DNA of 64,000 nt, taken from Rickettsiella endosymbiont of Miltochrista miniata. Its GTDB lineage: Bacteria > Pseudomonadota > Gammaproteobacteria > Diplorickettsiales > Diplorickettsiaceae. The stretch is from the NCBI RefSeq assembly GCF_964031245.1, contig NZ_OZ035017.1:1085402-1149401 (forward strand), read 5' to 3'. Under the pieces are notes generated by a model. That model worked only from the letters and a program-made list of their open reading frames with translations, was not told the origin of the DNA and made no database searches. Position 1 is the first letter of the stretch. Every line of letters starts with the position of its first letter. This document shows positions 17,918-27,700 of the stretch, piece by piece. The position numbers and the translations under genes were made by a program.

Positions 17918-19162
17918 ATGAAAACAATAAATCCAATCATTGAAACTAATTCAAAAGATTTTTTCCAAAGTACATTAGATACACTATTAAAGGATGAATC
18001 ATTAAAGGGTAAAACTGAAAGTCAACTCAGCACGATTTTGGAATATATCACCAACAATATAAGAGTGCATACGTTATCAGAAGATACTTTAGAAAAGCTA
18101 ATTTCGCTGCATTCTAAATTTCTATCCGCGCTCTGTCCTGAAAATTTTGATAGTAGCAATACTAATCAAACCACGCCAAATAGCCCTGAGTTTATTAAAT
18201 TTTCAAAAGCGCTGCATGATCTAGAAACTTTTTATAATCCCCTCGATAATATAAATCAAACTAGACTAAAAGAAAGTTGCGAAACCACATTAAACATCGA
18301 GGCACGCACACCGTTTAACTTAGCCTCTAAAATGGCCGCCGCAGCGGGTCACGGAGCTGTCGCTGGCACATCACATGCTGTCACTGCCATTGCTTTAGAA
18401 TCCGCTAAGAGCAAAGGCTATACGCAGACTCAACGTAGATTACTCACGGCAGGATCAGCTGTTTTCAATTCACTGGTGATTGCTTCCTATGCATCGATAG
18501 TTTCAGCTATGGAAAATTCGCATGCGTCAGATGAGACAAGGATAGAAAAAATGTGGCAATCCTTTGCAATGTCTTTGGCTAGCAGCTCCAGTACCTATGC
18601 GATAGTCAGTGGCATAAATTACTTTGCAAAAGCTATAGAAAATAAACTTGTTAAAGGTTTTTTAAATGCTTTACCGCTTGCGGGAAATGTCTGTTTATTA
18701 GCCCAAGACGGAAACAGTTTAACAGAAACTGCTGCTATTATCGGCACTAACGTTGCTACAGCCGGACTAGTTACCACTGCGATACAAACCGGATGGAACT
18801 TTTTTTCTAAGCAACGCAATGCGGTACAAAATACCGATATTGAGTTAGGCTTACGTTCTAACATGGCAGAAACCACTTCCTCATCGTCATCCACAAATGA
18901 AACACCATTTTATAATAATGGTGCTATCTCATCAAATAATGCGGCACCCGTTTATGAAAAGATTAATGAAGTATGCGAAGATGGGTATTTGATTCCTAAT
19001 CACCCTGTTATCAATTCGGCTCCTGCTCTTCCCGACAGAAACCGCGATCACTATGAAAATCAGAGATTCCTCGTTCTAAATCAAGGAAAAGGGATACTAG
19101 TAAGCGATACTTGTGAAGATGACACTTCTAATTTGACCGCGACCAGTCGTTTGAGGTTTTAA
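17918..19162 (+). CDS. Orphan membrane protein, member B of the local paralogous family
   Basis: 414 residues, downstream partner of the gene at 16610. The N-terminal 140 residues are helical with single Cys residues (ALCPENF, KESCETTLN). The membrane domain begins AAAAGHGAVAGTSHAVTAIA, then YTQTQRRLLTAGSAVF, MENSHASDETRIEKMWQSFA, GFLNALPLAGNVCLLAQDG and IIGTNVATAGLVTTAIQTG; this aligns along its whole length with the 1242-residue protein at 24731 (ATHGAVAGVVHRITG; ALDALPLAANTGLLINGG; ILGSNLLTAGLSSQVTQS). The tail is acidic and Asn/Ser-rich. Translation probably starts at the ATG after TGAGGTACACC. Candidate effector by context only. Confidence 0.65.
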   Translation: MKTINPIIETNSKDFFQSTLDTLLKDESLKGKTESQLSTILEYITNNIRVHTLSEDTLEKLISLHSKFLSALCPENFDSSNTNQTTPNSPEFIKFSKALHDLETFYNPLDNINQTRLKESCETTLNIEARTPFNLASKMAAAAGHGAVAGTSHAVTAIALESAKSKGYTQTQRRLLTAGSAVFNSLVIASYASIVSAMENSHASDETRIEKMWQSFAMSLASSSSTYAIVSGINYFAKAIENKLVKGFLNALPLAGNVCLLAQDGNSLTETAAIIGTNVATAGLVTTAIQTGWNFFSKQRNAVQNTDIELGLRSNMAETTSSSSSTNETPFYNNGAISSNNAAPVYEKINEVCEDGYLIPNHPVINSAPALPDRNRDHYENQRFLVLNQGKGILVSDTCEDDTSNLTATSRLRF

Positions 19163-19179
19163 GAATAGTTAGTCTATCT

Positions 19180-19373
19180 CGTCATTACGAGGCACAGAAT
19201 ATTGATCGCCATTGCGAGCGCGCAGAATATTGATTGTCATTGCGAGCGCATAGAATATTGATCGTCATTGCGAGCATCGCAGCAAACCCTCGTCATTGCG
19301 AGCACCGCAGCAAATCCTCGTCATTGCGAGCGCGCAGCGCGTGGCAATCTAGACATTCGCTTGCCATGATGGT
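19180..19373 (-). repeat. Tandem ladder of repeat end units ending in one incomplete repeat copy
   Basis: Five tandem 27-28 bp units, each a variant of CGTCATTGCGAGCGCGCAGA plus AATATTGAT or AGCAAACCCT, run from 19180 to 19318, followed by a sixth end unit that continues into a shortened copy ending CTTGCCATGATGG. The units form two subtypes (three with AATATTGAT, two with GCAGCAAACCCT), which shows stepwise local duplication. It lies between two orphan genes. Confidence 0.85.
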
Positions 19374-19495
19374 GTTTTTTTACTTTTTTCAATAATCTGT
19401 TTAATTCAATTTATAAAAAGCCTGTTAATTTTTGCATAAATCAAAACTATTTATTACATTTTATATCTTTATATAAAAAATAAATCGATTTTTTT

Positions 19496-19528
19496 GTTAA
19501 GGATTCCTTAAGCTTCGCAACCTACGAT
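19496..19528 (+). promoter_or_regulatory. PmrA-type box and -10 for the gene at 19564
   Basis: GTTAA-GGATTC-CTTAA, 11 bp, TACGAT; predicted transcription start about 30 bp before the ATG. The box and following bases (TTAAGGATTCCTTAAGCTT) are almost identical to the box at 16400 (TTAAGGATTTCTTAAGCTT). Confidence 0.65.
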
Positions 19529-19563
19529 GAAGATCATTTTTTAATTTTTTTTGTAGGTGTTTA

Positions 19564-22500
19564 ATGCCAGCTATTCCTAAAAGAACAACTTCTAAAGCAA
19601 CAAATATTCCAGACGAAATTTTTTCAGATATTCTTAAAGGAAACTATTCTCAATATCTCGACACCATTGATTTTAATCAATTTTTATCAGATTTTTTACT
19701 TGAAGAGTCTACTTGCAAAGAAAATTCCTCACCGTATGATCCTAATTGCATCCTTCATAATACCAAACCAATTGTAAAAATAAAATTTTTAGAGCTTTTA
19801 GTTAAAAAAGATGAGCTTAAGAATGTTTGGAATTTTTGCAGAGATTATATTTCTTCACAAAATCATCAAATCTCAGAAGCTACTACTCAAAAATTACTAC
19901 AACTTCAATCCGATTTTATCGTCTTATATACCAAAAAATTTTCAACTGTTAATGATACTTTCGCTGAAAACGATGCAAAAACAATCAATAGTTATTTTTC
20001 CTTTGAAGAGGAATTTTTTCAAATTCCCGATTTTATGACTATAGAAGCAAACTTTTTCAGTGGTGAAAATGCGTTTACCTATTCAAAAAATTTGCTTAAA
20101 TCCATTATAAAAATGGCGCCTAATGCCCAAGATTCAATAGTAACGAATCAAACTAACGCATATAATTACGATATTACTAATCTTTTAAACAGTTTTGTTA
20201 AAGGCGCTGGTAATCTGATTTTAAAGCTAAGAAACAACGACGAACCTTATCATGATATTGAAGCTTCTGTAAAAGATCTGATAAATGAAGCTACAATAAA
20301 AGTTACGCCCACGGAATTAAGCAGCATAAGGTTTAATTTTTTAAGTCAATATCATCAGGGTTATTCAGATATTGAAAATGTTTGCCAGCAACTTTTCAAT
20401 ACCACTGAATGCTATCCGTATGTTCCAGAAGTTAATCAACAATTTGAACTTATTACTCAAGGCCATTCTCCAATTAATTCTACTGAAAGTTCTAAGATAT
20501 TAGAACAGTTTTTATTTGGTTCTGAGAATAGCATATTAGAACGTCTAAAATATTTCAGCATAACCAAAAATAAAAACAACAAACTATCCAACCTTCTTGA
20601 TTATTTTAAAAAAAGTCTAAGTATAGATAATGAACAGAATCAAGATTTATCAGCTAATGTTGTTAGCAAGTTATCCAGACTATTAATTCATTTAAAGGGC
20701 GTTTTTTCCGAAGGTAACATTAGGCCAAAAATTTTAAATAAAGCATTATCTTTATTTTTAACAATGTTAAAAAATCCGTCTATAGCCAATCATGATTTCC
20801 ATTTATGGCCAGTTCTAAGTGCATGTGCAGATGAAGTAAAAATTTTATTAAAAAATTATAATGCTTATAGTGCTTCACATAATACGGATATTAATACCAC
20901 ATTAAGAATTTTTTCGGCTATTCTGCATTCAATAAATAATATTAATTCGGTTATAAATCAGTATAATCAAGAGATAAATACTATCGTTAAAGAACTGAGC
21001 GAAGCTTGCCTAAACTTAGAAATTTGTGACTCCTTTACTGCGTTAAATCAATTTAGTAAAAATTTAGGGACTATGGCGCGCAGATTATTTAAAACTGGAA
21101 AGCTTTCAGATGCTGAATCAACTTTAAAAAATGTTCAAGCTATTCTTAAAAATGCGACCAACCAAGTCACAGAAGATGAATTAAAAGGAATAGCATGGAC
21201 TTTTCTGAATCAATATCATGATAAAGATGCCAGCCAAATCACTAGTGACTGCAAAAAATTATTTAATCTAAGTGATTGTCATGAGTTTATAGCTTCTAAC
21301 GGAACGATGGAAATGGAAGATGATACCACACCTCCCACAACACTAATTCCTGAAGTAATCACAAACAATACAACAAGCACTACAACCACCACATCAGCTC
21401 CACAAGTAAATACCACCGTTGCACCTGCAATTAACCAGACTGTCGGCTACCAAGAAATATCCACTTTCTCTCCAATTTCTTTTCCAGAAACTCCTTCTAC
21501 AACTGAAATCATTACCGCCATTACACAGGATTTAGGTTCTAAACTTCCTTCTGCAACTGAAATCGGCTCAACCGCTGCGCACAGTTTTGGTAGTGGTTTA
21601 CTTAATCTAATGACTCAAGCTATGTCCATCTGGTTACGCAGCAAAGGACATGGCGAATCAATAATTTCAGCGATATCACTTAGTTTGGCGGGTGGAATTC
21701 TCCAAGCAAGTTACATGGCAACTTTCCCGTTAATGTTGTTTACATTAAACCAACTCGTTGCTGAAGGTAATGAAGAGAAAGCGCAAGCACAGTGGGACCT
21801 GATGACACAGGAAATGCTACCTGCTTTTTTTACCAGCTTAACTTTGAGCACTGGATTGCAGTTGCTAAATTATCTTAGTGAAAATTATTTATCTAAACAA
21901 TCCACACTTAAAAGTCTAATACAAAGTATCCCTACACTTAGTAGTTTATGGAGTTTTAGCCGGAATCCAATACTAACGGGAATACACACTGGAACAGCTT
22001 ACGTAGTAAGCTCTATCGGGTTAGCAGGTTTTAATCGATTTTTTTCTGCAAGAAATAATCAAAAATCTGATATAGAAGTAAATAGAAATATTGTTGAAAT
22101 GGAAAATTTGACAACAGAAAGTAATAATGAAGAACTTGAAATTAATACTAAAAAAACTGAGCCTGCAAGAACATTCAAGTATTTAACCGAGGAAAATCTT
22201 GAAAGCGTAAGAAAAAATTCACGAAAGCTTAAGACTTCACTAGAAAAATTTATTTCTTTATTACAAAAAAGTAGAGATAGTGACGAGCTATCTAAGGTTA
22301 AGTCCAACAATAAGAATGTAATAAATGAATATGAAAAAAGTATTACAGATAAAAACCATGTTTTAGAACTGCTGAAAGAACCGTTTAATATGGTAAATAT
22401 TCTTCATGAACGATTAATGGATAAAAATCATGATGAAGCTTGCCGAGTTTACACCGATTTCGCTGTATACAATAAGGTCATAGGAGAAACTGGTAATGTA

Positions 22501-22980
22501 TTTAAACTTATGCAAGGTTTTTATGAAACAACAAAGGGAAATAATAATTTACGCGATGCTTTAAGTAAATTATATGGTTTTGTCGAAGGACGAACAGAAA
22601 ATTTTGACTCAGGCACATTACAAACATTAGAAGAGATGCATGCATCCTTAGATACATTATTATCCCCAGTAAGAGGCTTTGTAAGCGCATATAATACAGC
22701 CGATGCCGCCTATCAAGGAGAAAAACGTGGTGAAATAAAAGCAAATCTCTTAAATGGGGGGAATATAACCAGCACTCTTCTGAGACAAAAGAAAAGTGTC
22801 GAACCAAAAACTTCTCTATTTGCTGCTAATAATCGTCGTTTTACATTTAGTGGCGATAGTGATAATTCCAGAACTTCTACTGCCTCAGATGAGTCTGATA
22901 AATCCGGCAATAGTGCATACAACCCTATCGATCCTCAGCAAGAAACTCCATTGCTAAATGGGACTACTTATCGAGTTTAA
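19564..22980 (+). CDS. Orphan 1138-residue protein, member C of the local paralogous family
   Basis: Starts MPAIPKRT. Residues about 200-300 and 490-580 are two diverged copies of one helical module: VTPTELSSIRFNFLSQYHQG with VCQQLFNTTECYPYV, and VTEDELKGIAWTFLNQYHDK with DCKKLFNLSDCHEFI; each has two Cys. A Thr-rich linker at about 585-625 holds several N-x-T sequons (NNTTSTTTTTSAPQVNTT). Residues about 670-830 are the small-residue-rich membrane domain (HSFGSGLLNLMTQAM; SLAGGILQASYMATFPLML). The final 300 residues are helical and polar. No signal peptide. PmrA-type promoter box upstream and bidirectional terminator downstream. Function unknown; candidate effector. Confidence 0.68.
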   Translation: MPAIPKRTTSKATNIPDEIFSDILKGNYSQYLDTIDFNQFLSDFLLEESTCKENSSPYDPNCILHNTKPIVKIKFLELLVKKDELKNVWNFCRDYISSQNHQISEATTQKLLQLQSDFIVLYTKKFSTVNDTFAENDAKTINSYFSFEEEFFQIPDFMTIEANFFSGENAFTYSKNLLKSIIKMAPNAQDSIVTNQTNAYNYDITNLLNSFVKGAGNLILKLRNNDEPYHDIEASVKDLINEATIKVTPTELSSIRFNFLSQYHQGYSDIENVCQQLFNTTECYPYVPEVNQQFELITQGHSPINSTESSKILEQFLFGSENSILERLKYFSITKNKNNKLSNLLDYFKKSLSIDNEQNQDLSANVVSKLSRLLIHLKGVFSEGNIRPKILNKALSLFLTMLKNPSIANHDFHLWPVLSACADEVKILLKNYNAYSASHNTDINTTLRIFSAILHSINNINSVINQYNQEINTIVKELSEACLNLEICDSFTALNQFSKNLGTMARRLFKTGKLSDAESTLKNVQAILKNATNQVTEDELKGIAWTFLNQYHDKDASQITSDCKKLFNLSDCHEFIASNGTMEMEDDTTPPTTLIPEVITNNTTSTTTTTSAPQVNTTVAPAINQTVGYQEISTFSPISFPETPSTTEIITAITQDLGSKLPSATEIGSTAAHSFGSGLLNLMTQAMSIWLRSKGHGESIISAISLSLAGGILQASYMATFPLMLFTLNQLVAEGNEEKAQAQWDLMTQEMLPAFFTSLTLSTGLQLLNYLSENYLSKQSTLKSLIQSIPTLSSLWSFSRNPILTGIHTGTAYVVSSIGLAGFNRFFSARNNQKSDIEVNRNIVEMENLTTESNNEELEINTKKTEPARTFKYLTEENLESVRKNSRKLKTSLEKFISLLQKSRDSDELSKVKSNNKNVINEYEKSITDKNHVLELLKEPFNMVNILHERLMDKNHDEACRVYTDFAVYNKVIGETGNVFKLMQGFYETTKGNNNLRDALSKLYGFVEGRTENFDSGTLQTLEEMHASLDTLLSPVRGFVSAYNTADAAYQGEKRGEIKANLLNGGNITSTLLRQKKSVEPKTSLFAANNRRFTFSGDSDNSRTSTASDESDKSGNSAYNPIDPQQETPLLNGTTYRV

Positions 22981-23024
22981 AGATAACGTTATCCTATTTA
23001 GGCAAGTTAAGTCCTTAAACTAAA

Positions 23025-23054
23025 TAAAAAAGCCTGCTTCTGCAGGCTTTTTTT
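23025..23054. terminator. Bidirectional terminator between convergent genes
   Basis: Stem AGCCTGC / GCAGGCT, loop TTCT, flanked by AAAAAA on the left and TTTTTTT on the right. Serves the gene ending at 22980 and the QEGLA gene ending at 23065. Confidence 0.9.
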
Positions 23055-23064
23055 CGTTTATCAG

Positions 23065-24363
23065 TTAGCCCTGTAAAATATTACGATAATCAATCGCCAA
23101 TTTATTCAGATCGAGTTGATTAAAAAATAACGAATAACACATCCAACAACTTAATGCGGCTAAATCGCGAAATTGATGGGGCATATAATGTGGTTTTACC
23201 AGTAATCCTTCTTCCAGCAAATGCGCTAATAAGCGCTGATCTTCTAAGCTAGTTTTACCGACGAATAATAATTCAATTCTATCTACTAGCCCTTGTTCAA
23301 CGGCTAAACGTAGATAATTATAGATTAAAATAAAACCTTTACTGTAAACCAAGTCTTTAGTGAATGGTCCTAAATTCGGTAAACTGCCGCGAAAAATACG
23401 CACACTGCTTTTATAACTTTCTTCCGGCGTATGATCTTGTTCTAGAAAAAAATTATACACTTGCAGAAAATCAGCACCCTCTTCTGCCATAGCGATACCC
23501 GTGACGCGATCGGTCAATTTTTTAATGCGTAACGGCGAGGAAACAAAATGAAAAAATTCCATAATAATTGCCAGACCTTCCTGATTCGCAATCGCCGAAG
23601 GCGGACCTTTGCTGAGAAAGGTACAGATCGGTTGATGCATGCCATTCAGTGTCGTGCCCATATGCACCCAACCTTCATGCACTTCTAAAATACGTAAATC
23701 ACGCTCACTAAATAAAGCATCTTGGCGTATCTTGATCCATTCTGCACCTGCTGCGGCATCCGCAACAATACCATCGCTGACGATCACCCAATTTTTTGCT
23801 TTGCCTGAATGCTTAAAATACAGTGATAATCGGTGATTCAGGATTTCGGCCGCTTGCTGACTATCATAGCGTTTTTCATCGAGTTCATTTTGGGTTTTAT
23901 CTTTAATATTCGCCAGTGCTTGCGACACAATTGGCACTAAATCTTTTAGGCGTGGCGCATTCACATAAAAAGCATCATCGGCACTACCATACAATTCTTG
24001 CGACAAAGCACTGAATTCCGGCTTACCGCGCGCACTTAATAAGCGTAATACATCCTGATATTCACGACACATACGCAACATGATGCTACCTATCGAACTC
24101 AATTGGCCGACTTCGCGATTAATATCACGTTCTAAGCTCTGAAATTCTTCGCGTTTTTTGTCTATATCAAATGCCAAACTATTTTTTTTATAATAATCGA
24201 CATCTACTTTAGGTAATTGTTTGCATTTTTTTTTAAAAAAATCCGCTTGTATTTCTGATCCCCATTTAATGCTATCCAAAATTTTTATCGCTTCTTGCGC
24301 CTGCACGATACGATCGGATAATTCACGTAATCGTGTGCGATAAGCCTTTTCATAACTTTTCAT
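23065..24363 (-). CDS. QEGLA-motif protein (DUF1704, HExxxH putative metallopeptidase)
   Basis: 432 residues of the DUF1704 family, annotated in bacteria as flavohemoglobin expression-modulating QEGLA protein and related to eukaryotic tyrosine carboxypeptidase MATCAP. Key segment: ILEVHEGWVHMGTTLNG (HExxxH, about residue 230), then SKGPPSAIANQEGLAIIMEF with the QEGLA signature carrying a further likely Glu ligand. Supporting stretches are NAPRLKDLVPIV and VRIFRGSLPN. The N-terminal 100 residues are coiled helices. Cytosolic. The substrate in bacteria is not established. It is a typical chromosomal gene inside the orphan block, so the block is probably not one single insertion. Confidence 0.88.
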   Translation of the reverse strand: MKSYEKAYRTRLRELSDRIVQAQEAIKILDSIKWGSEIQADFFKKKCKQLPKVDVDYYKKNSLAFDIDKKREEFQSLERDINREVGQLSSIGSIMLRMCREYQDVLRLLSARGKPEFSALSQELYGSADDAFYVNAPRLKDLVPIVSQALANIKDKTQNELDEKRYDSQQAAEILNHRLSLYFKHSGKAKNWVIVSDGIVADAAAGAEWIKIRQDALFSERDLRILEVHEGWVHMGTTLNGMHQPICTFLSKGPPSAIANQEGLAIIMEFFHFVSSPLRIKKLTDRVTGIAMAEEGADFLQVYNFFLEQDHTPEESYKSSVRIFRGSLPNLGPFTKDLVYSKGFILIYNYLRLAVEQGLVDRIELLFVGKTSLEDQRLLAHLLEEGLLVKPHYMPHQFRDLAALSCWMCYSLFFNQLDLNKLAIDYRNILQG

Positions 24364-24564
24364 GCATCGCTACTCCATTAGCGGCGGTTAACGTAAAACA
24401 TTGACCGCCTATCCAATATTTAGCTTAAATTAGCTTAATTATCCTGCTACATTTCCAATGTGGCTTGAATTATGCACATAACTTTGCTCTAAGCACAAAA
24501 CTTAAGTGTTTATTAAATGCTTATTCATCAAATAATTGATATTAAATTTCATTTATATAAAAAA

Positions 24565-24597
24565 TTTAATTTTACCTTAAGCTTATAAAACTACAAT
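24565..24597 (+). promoter_or_regulatory. PmrA-type box and -10 for the gene at 24731
   Basis: TTTAA-TTTTAC-CTTAA, 11 bp, TACAAT. Predicted leader about 127 bases. The gene-proximal end TTTTCGTAGGTGAATT resembles the leaders at 16.6 and 19.5 kb. Confidence 0.65.
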
Positions 24598-24730
24598 CAA
24601 GCTGTTCAAAAAAAATACAGGGATTAAACAGGCCCAGGGATTAATCAGCTAAACATAAATTTTCAGCTGCATAGCGAAAATTTCTAGTGATTTTAAGCGC
24701 TTTTTTTAACTAAATTTTCGTAGGTGAATT

Positions 24731-27700
24731 ATGTCAGCTATCCCTTCAAATTCGACAACACTAGAAAATATTCCAATAGAGGATACATCGACTCTTGAAG
24801 TAAGCTCTAGCGAACTAATTATAGCTGCAGATAACACTAATGCGACTGAGGGCATAGATACCAGCAGTGAAGAAATATTAAGCATTAGCACCGCAATTCC
24901 GCCTAGCATGAGTAACGATACAGCTAGCATTGCTGAGATAGACATCGATTTAGATATTGGAAATGGTATGAGCATAACAGAGGCTCCTACGCTTTATAAC
25001 GTGACCGATGCTATAGATGGCTTCCGTACCGGACGTAATTTGGATTTTTTCCCAAATAAATTAGCATCCATTATAAAGAATGATCCGGTCGCTTATATTG
25101 AACGATATAAACTGAGTATTAATACGTTTGCCGATGAAATGGTTAATCATCAACAGCGGTATGGTCTATCCGAATGCTTATTCGAACCATTACAAAAAAT
25201 TGGAGAAGCTTTTGCAATAGTCTATCGCCAAAATCCTCAGAAACAAGCGCTGGTAAATCGCTATGTTCAATTTATTTCGGACCTCGAAAAAAATGCTAGC
25301 AGCGTTACACGGCTAAATTGTTCGGATACTAGCAATTGGAGTCAAACAACTACGACACAAACTCCCCTTTCCAGTACAGAACTAACTACAGCTGAGCCTG
25401 TTACACCACCGGTAAACACGACTTTATCACCTGACTTCACCACAGAAACTTTGCAGCCCACAAACTCAACTACCTTGCGTCCTAATTTGAATACAACGCA
25501 AAACAGTAACCATGATAAAACCGTGCCAACAGGATCTTTAACTAATTTATTCTCTTTAGGATGGGTTTCTGCGACACATGGCGCGGTGGCGGGTGTAGTA
25601 CATAGGATTACTGGAAGCATTTACAACTACTATGATTCAAAAGATCGCTTAAATGGCTGGCGTAAACCCTTAGCTCAGGCAGGCGTTATGTTGGCTAATG
25701 CAATGACCATTGCTACGCTGCCCGCGATGTTATCGACCGTTGAAAACGAATCTGAACAATCGGATCCCATAACCAAGGTATTACACTCCACTGCTTATTC
25801 ATTGGGTGGCAGTTTAATTTTAAACGGTATAAATTATGCTGGGCATAAAGCTTATTACTATTTTAACAAAAAACCGATGGGTAAAGATTCCATAGTCAGT
25901 AAAGCTTTAGATGCATTACCGCTAGCTGCTAACACCGGTTTACTCATTAATGGCGGATATTCCTCAACTGAAGCAATGGTTATTCTAGGATCTAACCTAC
26001 TAACAGCCGGTTTATCCAGCCAGGTAACACAAAGCGTCGTTAGTCTTATTGTTAATAAAACTGAAAAAAATAAAGAAAACGATGTTGAAACAGGTTCTAA
26101 TAATAATATTCCCCTGAATAATTTAAATACAAATGCGGTTGAACATGCTTTTGAACAAGATGATCTTAATCTTGATAGTCAATTCCAAACATTGGTCACC
26201 GGAGCTTTTGCTTCAAAAAACACAGCACAGCTAGATGCATTTCTTAATACTGCCAATAGAATGAAATTTTTTGAAAATAAAAGTGATATTAAAGTTCAAG
26301 CTTTTTTCCTGAAGAATTTAATCACATTAACAATGCAAAATCCTGAAATAGGACTATATGCTTACAATCATCTGCAAGCTCAGGAAAGATTGATACCCAT
26401 CAATAAAAATTTAGAAGCAAATTGTTCGATTATTCCTTTAACACTTACTGAAACTGGCAATCTTGAAACTCACAATGATAAGGAATCTAATGCTGATAAA
26501 AATACAACTCAACTTAAAAAGCTGTTAGGAAGTTTTATTGCTGGTTTAAAATTAAATAGTAAAGGTTTTAAATTTGAATCGAAAATTTTTACTCAAAATA
26601 ACTACTCTTTCGAGAGAATAAATATTTTTTACGGAACTAACCAAGTTTTGAGTATTTTTACGCCTGAAATCGAACAAGATCCAGCTAACAATAAGTTTTT
26701 ATTTTCTGCAATAAATCAGTTAATAAAAGCCCTATCAAAGAATAAATCTACTGGTAATGATACTTATTCTAAGTTTTTATTTGTATTGCCTACCCAATCA
26801 GCAACGGCTGTAATTGAAATTGTTACTTATCCTAGTTCATCCTTACAAAAGGATAAAATATCAGTTTATAACCTAGATAATTTATTAAAAAATAAACTAA
26901 AAGACCTCACTAATAATGCAATAAAATCTGGCTATGTTAATTCCAAGCCTGAGATTACTTTCTTACCATGTGAATCCAAACAGCATGACCTATTTGCTAC
27001 TTATTATTTTATAAAGAAGTCTGTCAAAAATTACCTGGAAATTTGTTTATTACCGAATAATGCTGCTCCTGATTTACTCGAAGGATTACTGGCAACATTC
27101 ATCGATAAATTGAAATTAACTGGCTTAGAATTTGAGACTGAAAAAGTAAATCCTGCTGAAAATAACCAAGCATCGGCCCTAGCAAGAAAATCCATGGCTC
27201 CAAAAAATAGTAAAAAAACAGAAGAAGATCTAGAGCTAAAAAATGGATACTTAGTAAACACAATAGAGAGAAAACGTAACAATGCCATCGCTGCCTGCCA
27301 AACTACGAGTATAAATAATAATATTCTATCTATTTTTAAATCGGTCCCACCAGACAGTAGCCTTGCCAGAAAATTATCTAGCGAAGAAGTATTAAACCAA
27401 TTGTTGCTCCAACGAAAATCAGAAATTCAGACTAGTCAAATTAGGAGAGATTTACTCCCTTTAGCAGATGAAAGAGGCATGGCCATCATTGAAATTATAA
27501 CTTCTAAAACTGAATCAAAATTAATAATTCATGATCCTCTTGGTTTATTAGCAGATATCCGCACAAAGGCAGTCGCTGTAGTCGCTATTGCAGAGAAAAA
27601 TGGCTATCAATCTGTATACAACCCTAACAAGGATTACTCATCGGATTGGCAGTCTAAAGAACGTTGTCAATTAGCAGCCTATTATTTCATAAAAAAAGCA

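Noticed and set aside
19180-19373. Regular 28-bp direct repeats that could look like a CRISPR array
   Set aside because: There are no unique spacers: the units are joined directly, the linkers are shared, and the last unit continues into the dispersed palindromic element. No cas gene is near.
24421-24440. CTTAA-ATTAG-CTTAA upstream of the QEGLA gene
   Set aside because: The half sites are 10 bp apart instead of 11, and no -10 lies at the expected distance in either direction, so I did not count it as a PmrA-type box.
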